Of a DNA stretch of 64,000 nucleotides, positions 16,846 through 25,072 are shown piece after piece. The DNA lies in assembly GCF_000720765.1 (NCBI RefSeq), contig NZ_JODC01000006.1, positions 62,001 to 126,000 on the forward strand. The letters are read 5' to 3'. The stretch is from Streptomyces sp. NRRL S-646 (GTDB lineage: Bacteria; Actinomycetota; Actinomycetes; Streptomycetales; Streptomycetaceae). The translations under genes were made by a program, and so were the position numbers. The notes under the pieces were generated by a model. The model was not told the DNA's origin and did no database searches. It saw nothing but the letters and a program-made list of their open reading frames with translations. Each line of letters begins with the position of its first letter. Within the stretch, counting starts at the first letter, position 1.

Positions 16846-17994
16846 ATGAGCGCTCTGTACGACACCCTGCAACGGCACGTCGACGACGGCTCCGTGCCCG
16901 GCGCCGTTGCCCTGGTGGCCCGCGGCGACGACGTCGAGGTGGTGACCGTCGGCTCGGTGGACACCGAAGGCACCGCCCCGATGGCCCGGGACTCCGTCTT
17001 CCGTATCGCCTCCATCACCAAGCCGATCACGGCGGCGGCCGTGCTGATGCTGGTGGAGGACGGGGTGCTCGGGCTGGACTCACCGGTGGAGGAGTGGCTG
17101 CCGGAGCTGGCGAAGCCGGTCGTGGTCCGCACCCCTGAGGCCCCCGTCGACGACGTGGTCCCGGCGGCCCGCCCGATCACCGTCGAGGACCTGCTCAGCT
17201 CCCGCACCGGCTGGGGCTTCCCCGCCGACTTCTCGCTCCCGGCGGTGCAGTCCCTGTTCACAGTGCAGAAGGACGGCCGGAACCTCCAGGACTGGCCGGA
17301 CCACGACACCTGGCTGCGCCTCCTCGCCCAGGTGCCGATGCTCCACCAGCCGGGCGAGGCCTGGCTCTACGGCACCTCGTCCGACCTGCAGGGCATCCTG
17401 GTCGCCCGGGCGTCGGGCCGTACGTTCCCCGAGTTCCTCGCGGAACGGATCTTCGAACCGCTGGGCATGCAGGACACGGCGTTCGAGGTCCCGTCGTCGA
17501 AACGGCACCGCTTCACCTCGTCCTATGCCCCGGCCGAGGACGGCACCCTTCACCTGGCGGACACCCGGGACGGCGACTGGAGCCGCGTCCCGCGCTTCCA
17601 CTCCGGCGGCGGGGGCCTCGTCTCCACGGCCGACGACTGGCTCGCCTTCGCCCGTCTGCTCCTGAACGCCGGCACGAGCCCCGACGGACACCGGCTCCTC
17701 TCCCCCACCTCGGTCAGCCGTATGACCACCAACCACCTCACGGCCGAGCAGCGAGACGCCGTCCCCCTCTTCCTGGAGGGCCAGGGCTGGGGCTACGGCG
17801 GCCAGGTCGACGTCACTCCGGCAGACCCCTGGAACGTCCCCGGCCGCTACGGCTGGGTCGGCGGCACCGGCACGACGGCCCACATGATCCCGACCACGGG
17901 GACGGTGGCGATCCTGCTGACCCAGGCAGGCATGGCAAACCCGACCCCGACCCCGGTGATGCGGGACTTCTGGGGCTGCGTGGCGTGCGGCTGA
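16846..17994 (+). CDS. Class C beta-lactamase-like serine hydrolase / esterase
   Basis: A protein of 382 residues starting at ATG 16846, 7 bases after GGAAGG. The S-x-x-K catalytic pair is S56-I-T-K59. The tyrosine motif (YGTSSD, about 167) and the late GGTGTT motif complete the serine-hydrolase site. There is no signal peptide, so it is probably a cytoplasmic esterase of the EstB/PBP4* type and not a resistance beta-lactamase. The start 21 codons upstream has no better support. A dispersed repeat follows immediately. Confidence 0.9.
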   Translation: MSALYDTLQRHVDDGSVPGAVALVARGDDVEVVTVGSVDTEGTAPMARDSVFRIASITKPITAAAVLMLVEDGVLGLDSPVEEWLPELAKPVVVRTPEAPVDDVVPAARPITVEDLLSSRTGWGFPADFSLPAVQSLFTVQKDGRNLQDWPDHDTWLRLLAQVPMLHQPGEAWLYGTSSDLQGILVARASGRTFPEFLAERIFEPLGMQDTAFEVPSSKRHRFTSSYAPAEDGTLHLADTRDGDWSRVPRFHSGGGGLVSTADDWLAFARLLLNAGTSPDGHRLLSPTSVSRMTTNHLTAEQRDAVPLFLEGQGWGYGGQVDVTPADPWNVPGRYGWVGGTGTTAHMIPTTGTVAILLTQAGMANPTPTPVMRDFWGCVACG

Positions 17995-18021
17995 AGCGGC
18001 CTCGCTGAAGCCGCTACGGTG

Positions 18022-18155
18022 CGACCGCGCCCCAAAGGGGCGCGGGGCTGTATTGAATCTGCGGCTTCCGCCGCGCGGGCGCGACCAGCCACGACGGTCC
18101 CGCAGCCAATCGACGGCCCGTCACGGCACATCGCCCCGGAGCCGCTCAGCGCCGC
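18022..18155. repeat. Dispersed Streptomyces intergenic repeat, copy C
   Basis: It shares with copy A the hairpin CGCGCCCC/GGGGCGCG (18027-18045), the right arm GGGCGCGACCAGCC, and about 70 bases beyond. The left outer arm is degenerate. Its right end reaches the stop codon of the convergent TetR gene. Confidence 0.65.
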
Positions 18156-18736
18156 AGGCCCCGCACCAGCAGCTCCACCACCGCCTCGAACTCCCCCTCC
18201 ACACCCGGCCGTTCCCACTCCTTGGCATACCCCGGGTCGTGGAAGCGGCCGGTGGCCTGGAAGAGCGCGCGGGCGGCGGTCGCCGGGTCCGCGACGGCGA
18301 AGGTGCCTGCTTCGGCGCCCGCCCGCACGATCTCGGTCAGCTGGCCGGTCAGTTCGGCGATATGGCCGCTGACCACCTCCCCCGCCTCGCCGACCAGGAC
18401 CGAGTACGTGGCGAACAGCTCGGGATCCCCGCCCGCCTTGCGGCGCTTGGCCGCGAAGAGCGCCGCGAGCCATTCCCGAACCCGGGCCTCCGGGTCCCGC
18501 TCCGCGTCCGCGGCGATGCCGGCCAGGTCCTGAGTCGCACGGTCCAGCCACCGCTTCGTCACCGCCTCCCGCAGCGCCGCCTTCGTACGGAAGTGGCGGT
18601 AGACGCTGCCATGGCTGACGCCGAGCGCACGGGCCACGTCGACCACGGTGGCCTTGGCCGGGCCGTGGCGGCGCAGCACTTCCTCGGTGGCGGCGAGGAT
18701 GCGCTCGGCGGTCAGGGTCTCGCTGGTCGCAGGCAT
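18146..18736 (-). CDS. TetR-family transcriptional regulator
   Basis: A protein of 196 residues from ATG 18736 (MPATSETLTAERIL). The N-terminal HTH (about 20-60) has TVVDVARALGVSHGSVYRHFRTKAAL, classic for TetR. The C-terminal domain is helical, with GHIAELTGQLTEIVRAG. It lies 25 bases downstream of the aldo/keto reductase and is probably co-transcribed. A perfect operator-like palindrome lies just before that operon, so autoregulation is likely (inference). The inducer is unknown. Confidence 0.92.
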   Translation of the reverse strand: MPATSETLTAERILAATEEVLRRHGPAKATVVDVARALGVSHGSVYRHFRTKAALREAVTKRWLDRATQDLAGIAADAERDPEARVREWLAALFAAKRRKAGGDPELFATYSVLVGEAGEVVSGHIAELTGQLTEIVRAGAEAGTFAVADPATAARALFQATGRFHDPGYAKEWERPGVEGEFEAVVELLVRGLRR

Positions 18737-18761
18737 GGCTAGACGGTACCCGGCACCGTGA

Positions 18762-19766
18762 TCAGCGCTCGCTGTCGAGCATGGCCATCTGGGCGGGCGC
18801 ATACCGCTCGCCGGCTGCCGCGTCCGCGGGTACGGCGGACTCGATGGCGGCGAGGTCGGCCGCGTCCAGGGTCACGTCCAGGGCGCCCAGGGCCTCGCCC
18901 AGCCGCTCGCGGGTGCGGGCGCCGACCAGCGGGACGATGTCCTCGCCGCGGGAAAGCACCCAGGCGATGGCGATCTGCGCGACGGACACGCCCTTCTGTT
19001 CGGCGATCTTGCGCAGGGACTCGACCAGCGTGAGGTTGTGCTGGAGGTTGTCGCCCTGGAAGCGGGGCGAGTGGGCGCGGAAGTCGTTCGCCGCGTACTC
19101 CTGGCCGGCCGTGACATGGCCGGAGATCAGCCCGCGGGAGAGCACGCCGTAGGCGGTGACGGCGATGCCCAGCTCGCGCAGGGTGGGCAGGATCTCCCGC
19201 TCGGGGCCGCGGGAGATGAGCGCGTACTCGATCTGGAGGTCGGCGATCGGGGCGGTGGCCGCGGCCCGGCGGACGGTCTCCGCGCCGACCTCGCTGAGAC
19301 CGATGTGGCGGACGTACCCCTTCTCGACCAGTTCCGCGATCGCGCCGACGGTCTCCTCGATCGGCACGTTCGGGTCGAGGCGGGCGGGGCGGTAGACGTC
19401 GATGTGGTCGACGCCGAGGCGCTGGAGGGAGTACGCGGCCCAGGTCTTCACGGCGGCCGGGCGCGCGTCGTAGCCGTGCCAGGCGCCGTCCGGGCCGCGC
19501 TGGGCGCCGAACTTCACGCTGGTCAGCGCGTTCTCCCGCAGGGCGGGCGGGGCGGTGCGCAGGGCCTCGCTGATCAGCAGTTCGTTGTGGCCCATGCCGT
19601 AGAAGTCGCCGGTGTCGAGCAGGGTCACGCCGGCTTCCAGGGCCGCGTGGATGGTGGCGATGGACTCGGCGCGGTCCGCCTCGCCGTACATGCCGGACAT
19701 GCCCATGCAGCCGAGGCCGAGGGCGGAGACCTGGGGGCCGGTGGTTCCGAGGGATCGGGTTCGCAT
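18762..19766 (-). CDS. Aldo/keto reductase
   Basis: A protein of 334 residues with the NADPH-dependent (alpha/beta)8 fold: SALGLGCMGMSGMYG at the start, LLDTGDFYGMGHNELL with the catalytic Asp and Tyr, and the lysine in VKFGAQRGP. The usual catalytic His position reads YRPARLD, with Ala where the family commonly has His; this variant occurs in some Streptomyces reductases, from memory. I chose ATG 19766 because GGAG lies 8 bases before it. It heads an operon with tetR and has a palindromic operator upstream. It may detoxify a carbonyl compound sensed by TetR (inference). Confidence 0.92.
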   Translation of the reverse strand: MRTRSLGTTGPQVSALGLGCMGMSGMYGEADRAESIATIHAALEAGVTLLDTGDFYGMGHNELLISEALRTAPPALRENALTSVKFGAQRGPDGAWHGYDARPAAVKTWAAYSLQRLGVDHIDVYRPARLDPNVPIEETVGAIAELVEKGYVRHIGLSEVGAETVRRAAATAPIADLQIEYALISRGPEREILPTLRELGIAVTAYGVLSRGLISGHVTAGQEYAANDFRAHSPRFQGDNLQHNLTLVESLRKIAEQKGVSVAQIAIAWVLSRGEDIVPLVGARTRERLGEALGALDVTLDAADLAAIESAVPADAAAGERYAPAQMAMLDSER

Positions 19767-19793
19767 CGTCATGGCTCCAGCCTGACATGACAG

Positions 19794-19817
19794 ATGACAG
19801 ATTTCAATATCTGTCAT
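19794..19817. promoter_or_regulatory. Perfect TetR-type operator upstream of the AKR-tetR operon
   Basis: ATGACAGAT (19794-19802) and ATCTGTCAT (19809-19817) form 9-bp perfect arms with a 6-bp spacer. A further direct copy of ATGACAG overlaps the left arm. The AT-rich palindrome in GC-rich DNA, about 28 bases before the reductase start, is the expected TetR binding site. Confidence 0.75.
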
Positions 19818-19846
19818 TCCAACTTCGCCACACACTCTCCATGGAC

Positions 19847-19879
19847 TGGTCCAGACCTATTGACGAGAGGTCTGGACCA
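19847..19879 (+). promoter_or_regulatory. Chitinase promoter box: two 12-bp DasR-type sites around a -35
   Basis: TGGTCCAGACCT (19847-19858) and its exact inverse AGGTCTGGACCA (19868-19879) flank TTGACG (19860-19865). The 12-mer is the repeat described in Streptomyces chitinase promoters and closely matches the DasR site (TGGTCTAGACCA core). A weak -10, CACTGT, follows at 19883-19888. Known copies are usually direct repeats; here they are inverted. Confidence 0.85.
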
Positions 19880-19929
19880 GAGCACTGTCATGCCTACGAC
19901 ACCTCACCGATCCCCCACCGGGAGGCCCG

Positions 19930-20976
19930 ATGCTCCGCCGCACCCTGGCCCTGCTCGCCACCGCGCTCGCGACCGCGACCCTCACCCAGCTCCCCGCCGC
20001 CCCCACCGCCTCCGCCGCCGACACCTGCGCGGTCAGGTCGAGGCCCGCCGGAAAGGTCCTCCAGGGCTACTGGGAGAACTGGGACGGCTCCGCGAACGGC
20101 GTCCACCCGCCCTTCGGCTGGACCCCCATCACCGACTCCCGCATCCCCGCGCACGGCTACAACGTGATCAACGCCGCCTTCCCGGTGATCCGTTCCGACG
20201 GAACGGCCCTCTGGGAGGACGGCATGGACTCGGGTGTGAAGGTGGCGACACCCGCGGAGATGTGCGCCGCGAAGGCGTCCGGCCGGACGATCCTGCTGTC
20301 GATCGGCGGAGCGGCGGCGGGCATCGACCTCGGCTCGACCGCGGTGGCCGACAGGTTCGTCTCGACGATCGTCCCGATCCTGAAGAAGTACAACTTCGAC
20401 GGTATCGACATAGACATCGAGACGGGCCTGGTGGGCAGCGGGAGCATCACCCAACTCTCCACATCCCAGGCCAACTTGATCCGCATCATCGACGGGATCC
20501 TGGCGCAGATGCCGTCGGACTTCGGCCTCACCATGGCCCCGGAGACGGCCTACGTCACCGGCGGCAGCATCACCTACGGCTCGATCTGGGGCGCGTACCT
20601 GCCGATCATCAAGAAATACGCCGACAACGGCCGCCTGTGGTGGCTGAACATGCAGTACTACAACGGCAGCATGTACGGCTGCTCGGGCGACTCGTACCAG
20701 GCCGGCACGGTGGCGGGTTTCGTCGCCCAGACCGACTGCCTCAACAGGGGCCTGGTCGTGCAGGGTACGACGATCAAGGTGCCGTACGACAAACAGGTCC
20801 CCGGCCTCCCCGCCCAGCCGGGCGCCGGCGGCGGCTACATGTCACCGTCGCTCGTCTCACAGGCCTGGAAGCACTACGGCACCGCGCTCAAGGGCCTGAT
20901 GACCTGGTCGATCAACTGGGACGGCTCGAAGAACTGGACGTTCGGCGACAACGTGAGGGCGCTGCAAGGCCGTTGA
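19930..20976 (+). CDS. Secreted chitinase, glycoside hydrolase family 18
   Basis: A protein of 348 residues with a 29-residue signal peptide ending in a typical A-x-A site. The catalytic motif DGIDIDIE (D-x-x-D-x-D-x-E) is near residue 160, preceded by the strand TILLSIGGAAAG. C-terminal barrel motifs include WWLNMQYYNG and LMTWSINWDG. It hydrolyses chitin outside the cell to chito-oligosaccharides. No carbohydrate-binding module is present. GGGAGG lies 4 bases before the ATG. The upstream DasR-type sites predict control by N-acetylglucosamine status. From memory, it sits where S. coelicolor SCO2503 (chiJ) sits, next to glyS. Confidence 0.96.
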   Translation: MLRRTLALLATALATATLTQLPAAPTASAADTCAVRSRPAGKVLQGYWENWDGSANGVHPPFGWTPITDSRIPAHGYNVINAAFPVIRSDGTALWEDGMDSGVKVATPAEMCAAKASGRTILLSIGGAAAGIDLGSTAVADRFVSTIVPILKKYNFDGIDIDIETGLVGSGSITQLSTSQANLIRIIDGILAQMPSDFGLTMAPETAYVTGGSITYGSIWGAYLPIIKKYADNGRLWWLNMQYYNGSMYGCSGDSYQAGTVAGFVAQTDCLNRGLVVQGTTIKVPYDKQVPGLPAQPGAGGGYMSPSLVSQAWKHYGTALKGLMTWSINWDGSKNWTFGDNVRALQGR

Positions 20977-20978
20977 GA

Positions 20979-21590
20979 CTACTTGGCGGTCAGCGCCAGC
21001 TTCGCGCCGAGCGCCAGGAACGACCCCGCAAAGCCCCGCCGCAGCCACGCCATCACACCCGGCCGTGAGGTGACGTGGCTGCGCACCGAGGCCGCGAGGA
21101 TCCCGTACCCGGCGAAGACGACGAAGGTCGTCAGCATGAACACGCCGCTCAGCCAAAGCATCCGCGGCAGCGCACCCGGCTCACCCGGGTCCACGAACTG
21201 CGGCAGGAACGCGAAGAAGAAGATCGTCAGCTTCGGGTTGAGGATATTGATCAGCACGCCCCGCACGATCACGCGTCCCGCCGAGCCGGGGGCGGCCTCC
21301 TCGTCGACGGCGATCGCATCCCTGTCCCGCACGGTCGCCCAGGCCATGTAGAGCAGATAGGCGACACCGGCGTACTTGAGGATCTGGAAGGCGGCCGCAC
21401 TGGCGTTGAGCAGCGCGGCGAGACCGGTGACCGTGGCCAGCACATGCGGCACGATCCCCAGCGTGCAGGCGAAGGCCGCGACGACACTCGCGCGACGGCC
21501 ACGGGACAGACCGGCGGCGAGGGTGTAGACGACGCCGGTGCCGGGCGTGGCGACGACGACAAGGGTGGTGAGGAGAAAGGCAAGGCTCAT
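20979..21590 (-). CDS. LysE family translocator
   Basis: A protein of 203 residues from ATG 21590 (MSLAFLLTTL), the family length. The motif VVVATPGTGVVYTLAAGLSRGRRA replaces the usual TPGP with TPGT. It also has NILNPKLTIFFFAFLPQFVDP and six membrane segments. It likely exports amino acids or a related compound. It is convergent with the chitinase, with 2 bases between the stops. A dispersed repeat separates it from glyS upstream. Confidence 0.9.
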   Translation of the reverse strand: MSLAFLLTTLVVVATPGTGVVYTLAAGLSRGRRASVVAAFACTLGIVPHVLATVTGLAALLNASAAAFQILKYAGVAYLLYMAWATVRDRDAIAVDEEAAPGSAGRVIVRGVLINILNPKLTIFFFAFLPQFVDPGEPGALPRMLWLSGVFMLTTFVVFAGYGILAASVRSHVTSRPGVMAWLRRGFAGSFLALGAKLALTAK

Positions 21591-21679
21591 GGGGGCCAGC
21601 CTGGGTGACGGAACGGCCCCGGATACAGGGCCACTGCGGGTCCTGTATCGGGGTCCACATACAAGCTCCACATACAAGC

Positions 21680-21735
21680 GCCGGACGAGCTTTCCAGCCC
21701 GTCCGGCGTTTGAGGACGAGGCCCTTTCAGGGCCG
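21680..21735 (-). repeat. Dispersed repeat sharing the TCCGGCGTTTGAGGA core; likely glyS terminator
   Basis: The stem CGCCGGACG (21680-21688) pairs with CGTCCGGCG (21701-21709). The core TCCGGCGTTTGAGGA (21703-21717) follows, then a second hairpin GGCCCT-TTC-AGGGCC (21721-21735). It starts 10 bases after the glyS stop on that strand and can act as its terminator. The same 15-base core recurs inverted at 52888-52902. Confidence 0.75.
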
Positions 21736-21744
21736 ATCGGGGGT

Positions 21745-23127
21745 CTAGGCGCCGACGAGACGCCCGGCCAGGTAACCCTCGATCTGGTCCAGCGACACGC
21801 GTTCCTGCTTCATCGAGTCACGCTCACGCACCGTCACCGCATTGTCGTCCAGCGTGTCGAAGTCGACGGTCACGCAGTACGGCGTACCGATCTCGTCCTG
21901 GCGCCGGTAACGGCGGCCGATCGCGCCCGCGTCGTCGAACTCGATGTTCCAGTTCTGGCGCAGCGCCTGGGCGAGCCCCTTGGCCTTCGGGGACAGCTCG
22001 GGGTTGCGGGACAGCGGCAGCACCGCGACCTTCACCGGCGCCAGGCGGTGGTCGAGGCGCAGCACCGTGCGCTTCTCCATCTTGCCCTTGGCGTTGGGCG
22101 CCTCGTCCTCGACGTACGCGTCCAGCAGGAACGCGAGCAGCGCACGGCCGACACCGGCCGCGGGCTCGATGACGAACGGCGTCCAGCGCTCGCCGGCCTC
22201 CTGGTCGAAGTAGGAGAGGTCCTGGCCGGAGGCCTTGGCGTGCGAGGAGAGGTCGTAGTCGGTGCGGTTGGCGACGCCCTCCAGCTCGCCCCACTCGTTG
22301 CCGCCGAACTGGAAGCGGTACTCGATGTCGGCGGTGCGCTTGGAGTAGTGGGAGAGCTTCTCCGCCGGGTGCTCGTACCAGCGCATGTTCTCCTCACGGA
22401 GACCAAGGCCCGTGTACCAGTTCCAGCGCTGCTCCATCCAGTACTCCTGCCACTTCTCGTCCTCGCCCGGCTTGACGAAGAACTCCATCTCCATCTGCTC
22501 GAACTCGCGGGTGCGGAAGATGAAGTTGCCGGGCGTGATCTCGTTGCGGAAGGACTTGCCCATCTGCGCGATGCCGAACGGCGGCTTGCGGCGCGAGGTG
22601 GTCTGCACCTGGGCGAAGTTGGTGAAGATGCCCTGCGCGGTCTCCGGGCGGAGGTACGCGATCGAGCCGGAGTCCTGCGTCGGGCCGAGGTGGGTCGACA
22701 GCAGACCCGAGAACTGCTTGGGCTCGGTGAACTGGCCCTTGTTGCCGCAGTTCGGGCAGTTCACGTCCGCCAGGCCGTTCTCCGGGAGGCGCTTGTGCTT
22801 GGCCTCGTAGGCCTCCTCCAGGTGGTCCGCGCGGAACCGCTTGTGGCAGGAGGTGCACTCGGTGAGCGGGTCCGTGAAGGTGGCGACGTGGCCGGAGGCG
22901 ACCCAGACCTCGGGGGCCAGGATCACGGACGAGTCGATGCCGACCACGTCCTCGCGCGACGTCACCATGTAGCGCCACCACTGGCGCTTGATGTTCTCCT
23001 TGAACTCGACACCCAGCGGCCCGTAGTCCCAGGCGGCGCGCTGGCCGCCGTAGATCTCACTGCAAGGGAATACGAAGCCACGGCGCTTGCTCAGGCTGAC
23101 GATGGTGTCGATCTTGTCGGCGGCCAC
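21745..23127 (-). CDS. glyS: Glycyl-tRNA synthetase, alpha2 dimeric type
   Basis: A class II synthetase of 460 residues that charges tRNA-Gly, of the eukaryote-like alpha2 type typical of actinobacteria. The start has [19 protein letters not shown] and [14 protein letters not shown] (motif 1 region). Two Cys pairs, CTSCHKRF and CPNCGNKG, form a zinc-finger insertion. Motif 2 ([25 protein letters not shown]) and the motif 3 region ([16 protein letters not shown]) are intact, as is the C-terminal anticodon-binding domain. It is divergent from the zinc uptake operon. The zinc-binding insertion makes that neighbourhood interesting, although gene order alone is not proof of a link. Confidence 0.97.
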   Translation of the reverse strand: MAADKIDTIVSLSKRRGFVFPCSEIYGGQRAAWDYGPLGVEFKENIKRQWWRYMVTSREDVVGIDSSVILAPEVWVASGHVATFTDPLTECTSCHKRFRADHLEEAYEAKHKRLPENGLADVNCPNCGNKGQFTEPKQFSGLLSTHLGPTQDSGSIAYLRPETAQGIFTNFAQVQTTSRRKPPFGIAQMGKSFRNEITPGNFIFRTREFEQMEMEFFVKPGEDEKWQEYWMEQRWNWYTGLGLREENMRWYEHPAEKLSHYSKRTADIEYRFQFGGNEWGELEGVANRTDYDLSSHAKASGQDLSYFDQEAGERWTPFVIEPAAGVGRALLAFLLDAYVEDEAPNAKGKMEKRTVLRLDHRLAPVKVAVLPLSRNPELSPKAKGLAQALRQNWNIEFDDAGAIGRRYRRQDEIGTPYCVTVDFDTLDDNAVTVRERDSMKQERVSLDQIEGYLAGRLVGA

Positions 23128-23262
23128 GGTGCTCTCTTCATTACGACGACGGGCGACGAAGCGAGACGCTTCAGAGCGAATGCTTCAGGGTACCGGCGGG
23201 GGCTCCCCCTCAATCAAATCGGTTCGGCTTAGGAGCCTTGCACGAGGCTTTACCGAGCTTTG

Positions 23263-23300
23263 TTGACAACGGTTTCCATGTTTGTTGAAAATGACTGTCA
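23263..23300 (+). promoter_or_regulatory. Zur-controlled promoter with Zur box on the znuA start codon
   Basis: TTGACA (23263-23268) is followed after about 17 bases by TGAAAAT as the -10. The 15-base palindromic site TGAAAATGACTGTCA (23286-23300) matches the Streptomyces Zur consensus (TGAAAATGATTTTCA, from memory) at 13 of 15 positions. It covers the -10, and its last base is the A of the ATG at 23300. Zinc-loaded Zur would block RNA polymerase here. The transcript from this promoter would be leaderless. Confidence 0.8.
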
Positions 23301-24259
23301 TGAACGTACGACGACAGCACATATCCGGCGCGGCCATGGCGGCCGTCGCCGCACTCGGCCTCGGCACCCTCTCCGCCTGCTCGGGCGCGAACGCCGCCAC
23401 GGGCAATACGGACAAGTTCGACGTCGTCGCGTCGTTCTACCCACTGGAGTTCCTCGCCGAGCAGATCGGCGGCAGCCATGTGCACGTCACCAACCTGACC
23501 CAGCCCGGGCAGGAGCCGCACGACCTGGAGATCAGCGCCCGGCAGACCGCGCAGCTCCAGGAGTCCGACGCGGTGCTCTACCTCAAGAACCTCCAGCCCG
23601 CCGTCGACGACGCGGTGGCCCAGTCCGAGGTCAAGACGAAGATCGACGCCGCCTCCCTCACCTCGCTGGAGAAGCACGGCAACGAGGTCGGCGGCCACGC
23701 GGCCTCCCACGACAGCTCCAAGAACGAGGAGCTGGCCGGCCTCGACCCCCACATCTGGCTCGACCCGGTGAGGTACGCCCAGGTCGCCAAGGGGGTCGGC
23801 GCCGCCTTCGCGAAGGCGGACCCGGACCACGCGGCCGACTACAAGAAGAACACTGCGGCCCTGGTCAAGAAGCTCGACGCACTCAACACCCGGTTCAAGG
23901 ACGGCCTCTCGGGCTCGAAGTCCAAGGTGTTCGTCACCACGCACGCCGCCTTCGGCTACCTCGCCGAGCGCTACGGCCTGACCGAGGAGGCCATCAACGG
24001 CCTGGACCCCGAGTCCGAGCCGAGCGCGGCCCGCGTGAAGGACCTTGAGAAGATGGCGAAGGCCGACGGCGTCACGACCGTGTTCTACGAGACGCTCGTC
24101 AGCGACAAGACCGCGAAGACCATCGCCGCCGACGCCGGACTGAAGACGGACGTCCTCGACCCGATCGAGGGCATCACGTCGAAGTCCCGCGGCAAGGACT
24201 ACTTCTCGGTCCAGGAGGCCAACCTCAAGGCGCTGCAGACGGCCCTGGGATCCAAATGA
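23300..24259 (+). CDS. znuA: Zinc ABC transporter substrate-binding lipoprotein
   Basis: A protein of 319 residues of cluster A-I (ZnuA/TroA). The lipobox LSAC sets the lipidated Cys at about residue 27. Zinc ligands are visible as His in SHVHV, QEPHDLE, LDPHIWLDP and TTHAAFGY, with FYETLVSDK and the late DPIEG strand. A short His-containing loop (about 125-145) is the metal-capture loop, less His-rich than in enterics. ATG 23300 fits a leaderless transcript; an in-frame ATG at 23291 is possible. It captures zinc outside the membrane and hands it to ZnuB. Its stop overlaps znuC (ATGA). Confidence 0.94.
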   Translation: MNVRRQHISGAAMAAVAALGLGTLSACSGANAATGNTDKFDVVASFYPLEFLAEQIGGSHVHVTNLTQPGQEPHDLEISARQTAQLQESDAVLYLKNLQPAVDDAVAQSEVKTKIDAASLTSLEKHGNEVGGHAASHDSSKNEELAGLDPHIWLDPVRYAQVAKGVGAAFAKADPDHAADYKKNTAALVKKLDALNTRFKDGLSGSKSKVFVTTHAAFGYLAERYGLTEEAINGLDPESEPSAARVKDLEKMAKADGVTTVFYETLVSDKTAKTIAADAGLKTDVLDPIEGITSKSRGKDYFSVQEANLKALQTALGSK

Positions 24260-25062
24260 CGTTTACGGAGGACGACATGGGCGTGGGCGCACTGGGCGAT
24301 CCCGGCATCGAGCCCGTCATAGCGATGCGCGGAGTCCGCGCCGACCTGGGCTCGCGCCCCGTCCTGCGCGGGATCGACCTCACCGTGGCAGGCGGTGAGG
24401 TCGTCGCGCTGCTCGGCGCCAACGGCTCCGGCAAGTCGACCGCGATCCGCACGCTCATCGGCCAGGTGCCGGTGAGCGCCGGCGAGGTCGAGCTGTTCGG
24501 GACGGAGCGGAAGCGGTTCCGGGACTGGGCGCGGGTGGGGTACGTGCCGCAGCGCACGACCGCAGCGGGCGGAGTCCCGGCCACCGTCACCGAGATCGTG
24601 TCGTCGGGCCGGCTGTCCCGGGCCCGCTTCGGTGTGCTGCGCAAGGCGGACCACGCGGCCGTACGCAGGGCCTTGGAGCTGGTCGGCATGGCGGACAGGG
24701 CCAAGGACTCGGTGAACGCCCTCTCCGGCGGTCAGCACCAGCGCGTGCTGATCGCCCGCGCGCTCGCCGCCGAACCCGAACTGCTGATCATGGACGAGCC
24801 GATGGCGGGCGTGGACCTGGCCAGCCAGGAGGTGCTCGCGCAGACGCTGCGGGAGCAGGTCGCGGCCGGTACGACGGTGCTGCTCGTCCTGCACGAACTC
24901 GGGCCGCTGGAGCCCCTGATCGACCGCGCGGTGGTGCTCCGCGACGGCTGCGTCCTGCACGACGGCCCGCCTCCGCAGGCCGTCGGCCAGCACGCGCTGC
25001 CCGGCCACGACCACGTACACCCCCACGAGCACACACCCGTGCGCACCGGCCTGCTGAGCTGA
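24256..25062 (+). CDS. znuC: Zinc ABC transporter ATP-binding protein
   Basis: A protein of 268 residues starting at the ATG that overlaps the znuA stop. Walker A is GANGSGKST, the signature is LSGGQHQR, and Walker B is LLIMDEPM. The C terminus is His-rich (HALPGHDHVHPHEHTP), a common zinc-sensing or buffering tail in ZnuC proteins. It powers zinc import through ZnuB. Confidence 0.95.
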   Translation: MTFTEDDMGVGALGDPGIEPVIAMRGVRADLGSRPVLRGIDLTVAGGEVVALLGANGSGKSTAIRTLIGQVPVSAGEVELFGTERKRFRDWARVGYVPQRTTAAGGVPATVTEIVSSGRLSRARFGVLRKADHAAVRRALELVGMADRAKDSVNALSGGQHQRVLIARALAAEPELLIMDEPMAGVDLASQEVLAQTLREQVAAGTTVLLVLHELGPLEPLIDRAVVLRDGCVLHDGPPPQAVGQHALPGHDHVHPHEHTPVRTGLLS

Positions 25063-25072
25063 TGGATCTGTA

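Noticed and set aside
16846..17994. Beta-lactam resistance gene
   Set aside because: It has class C active-site motifs but no signal peptide, so a cytoplasmic esterase is more likely.
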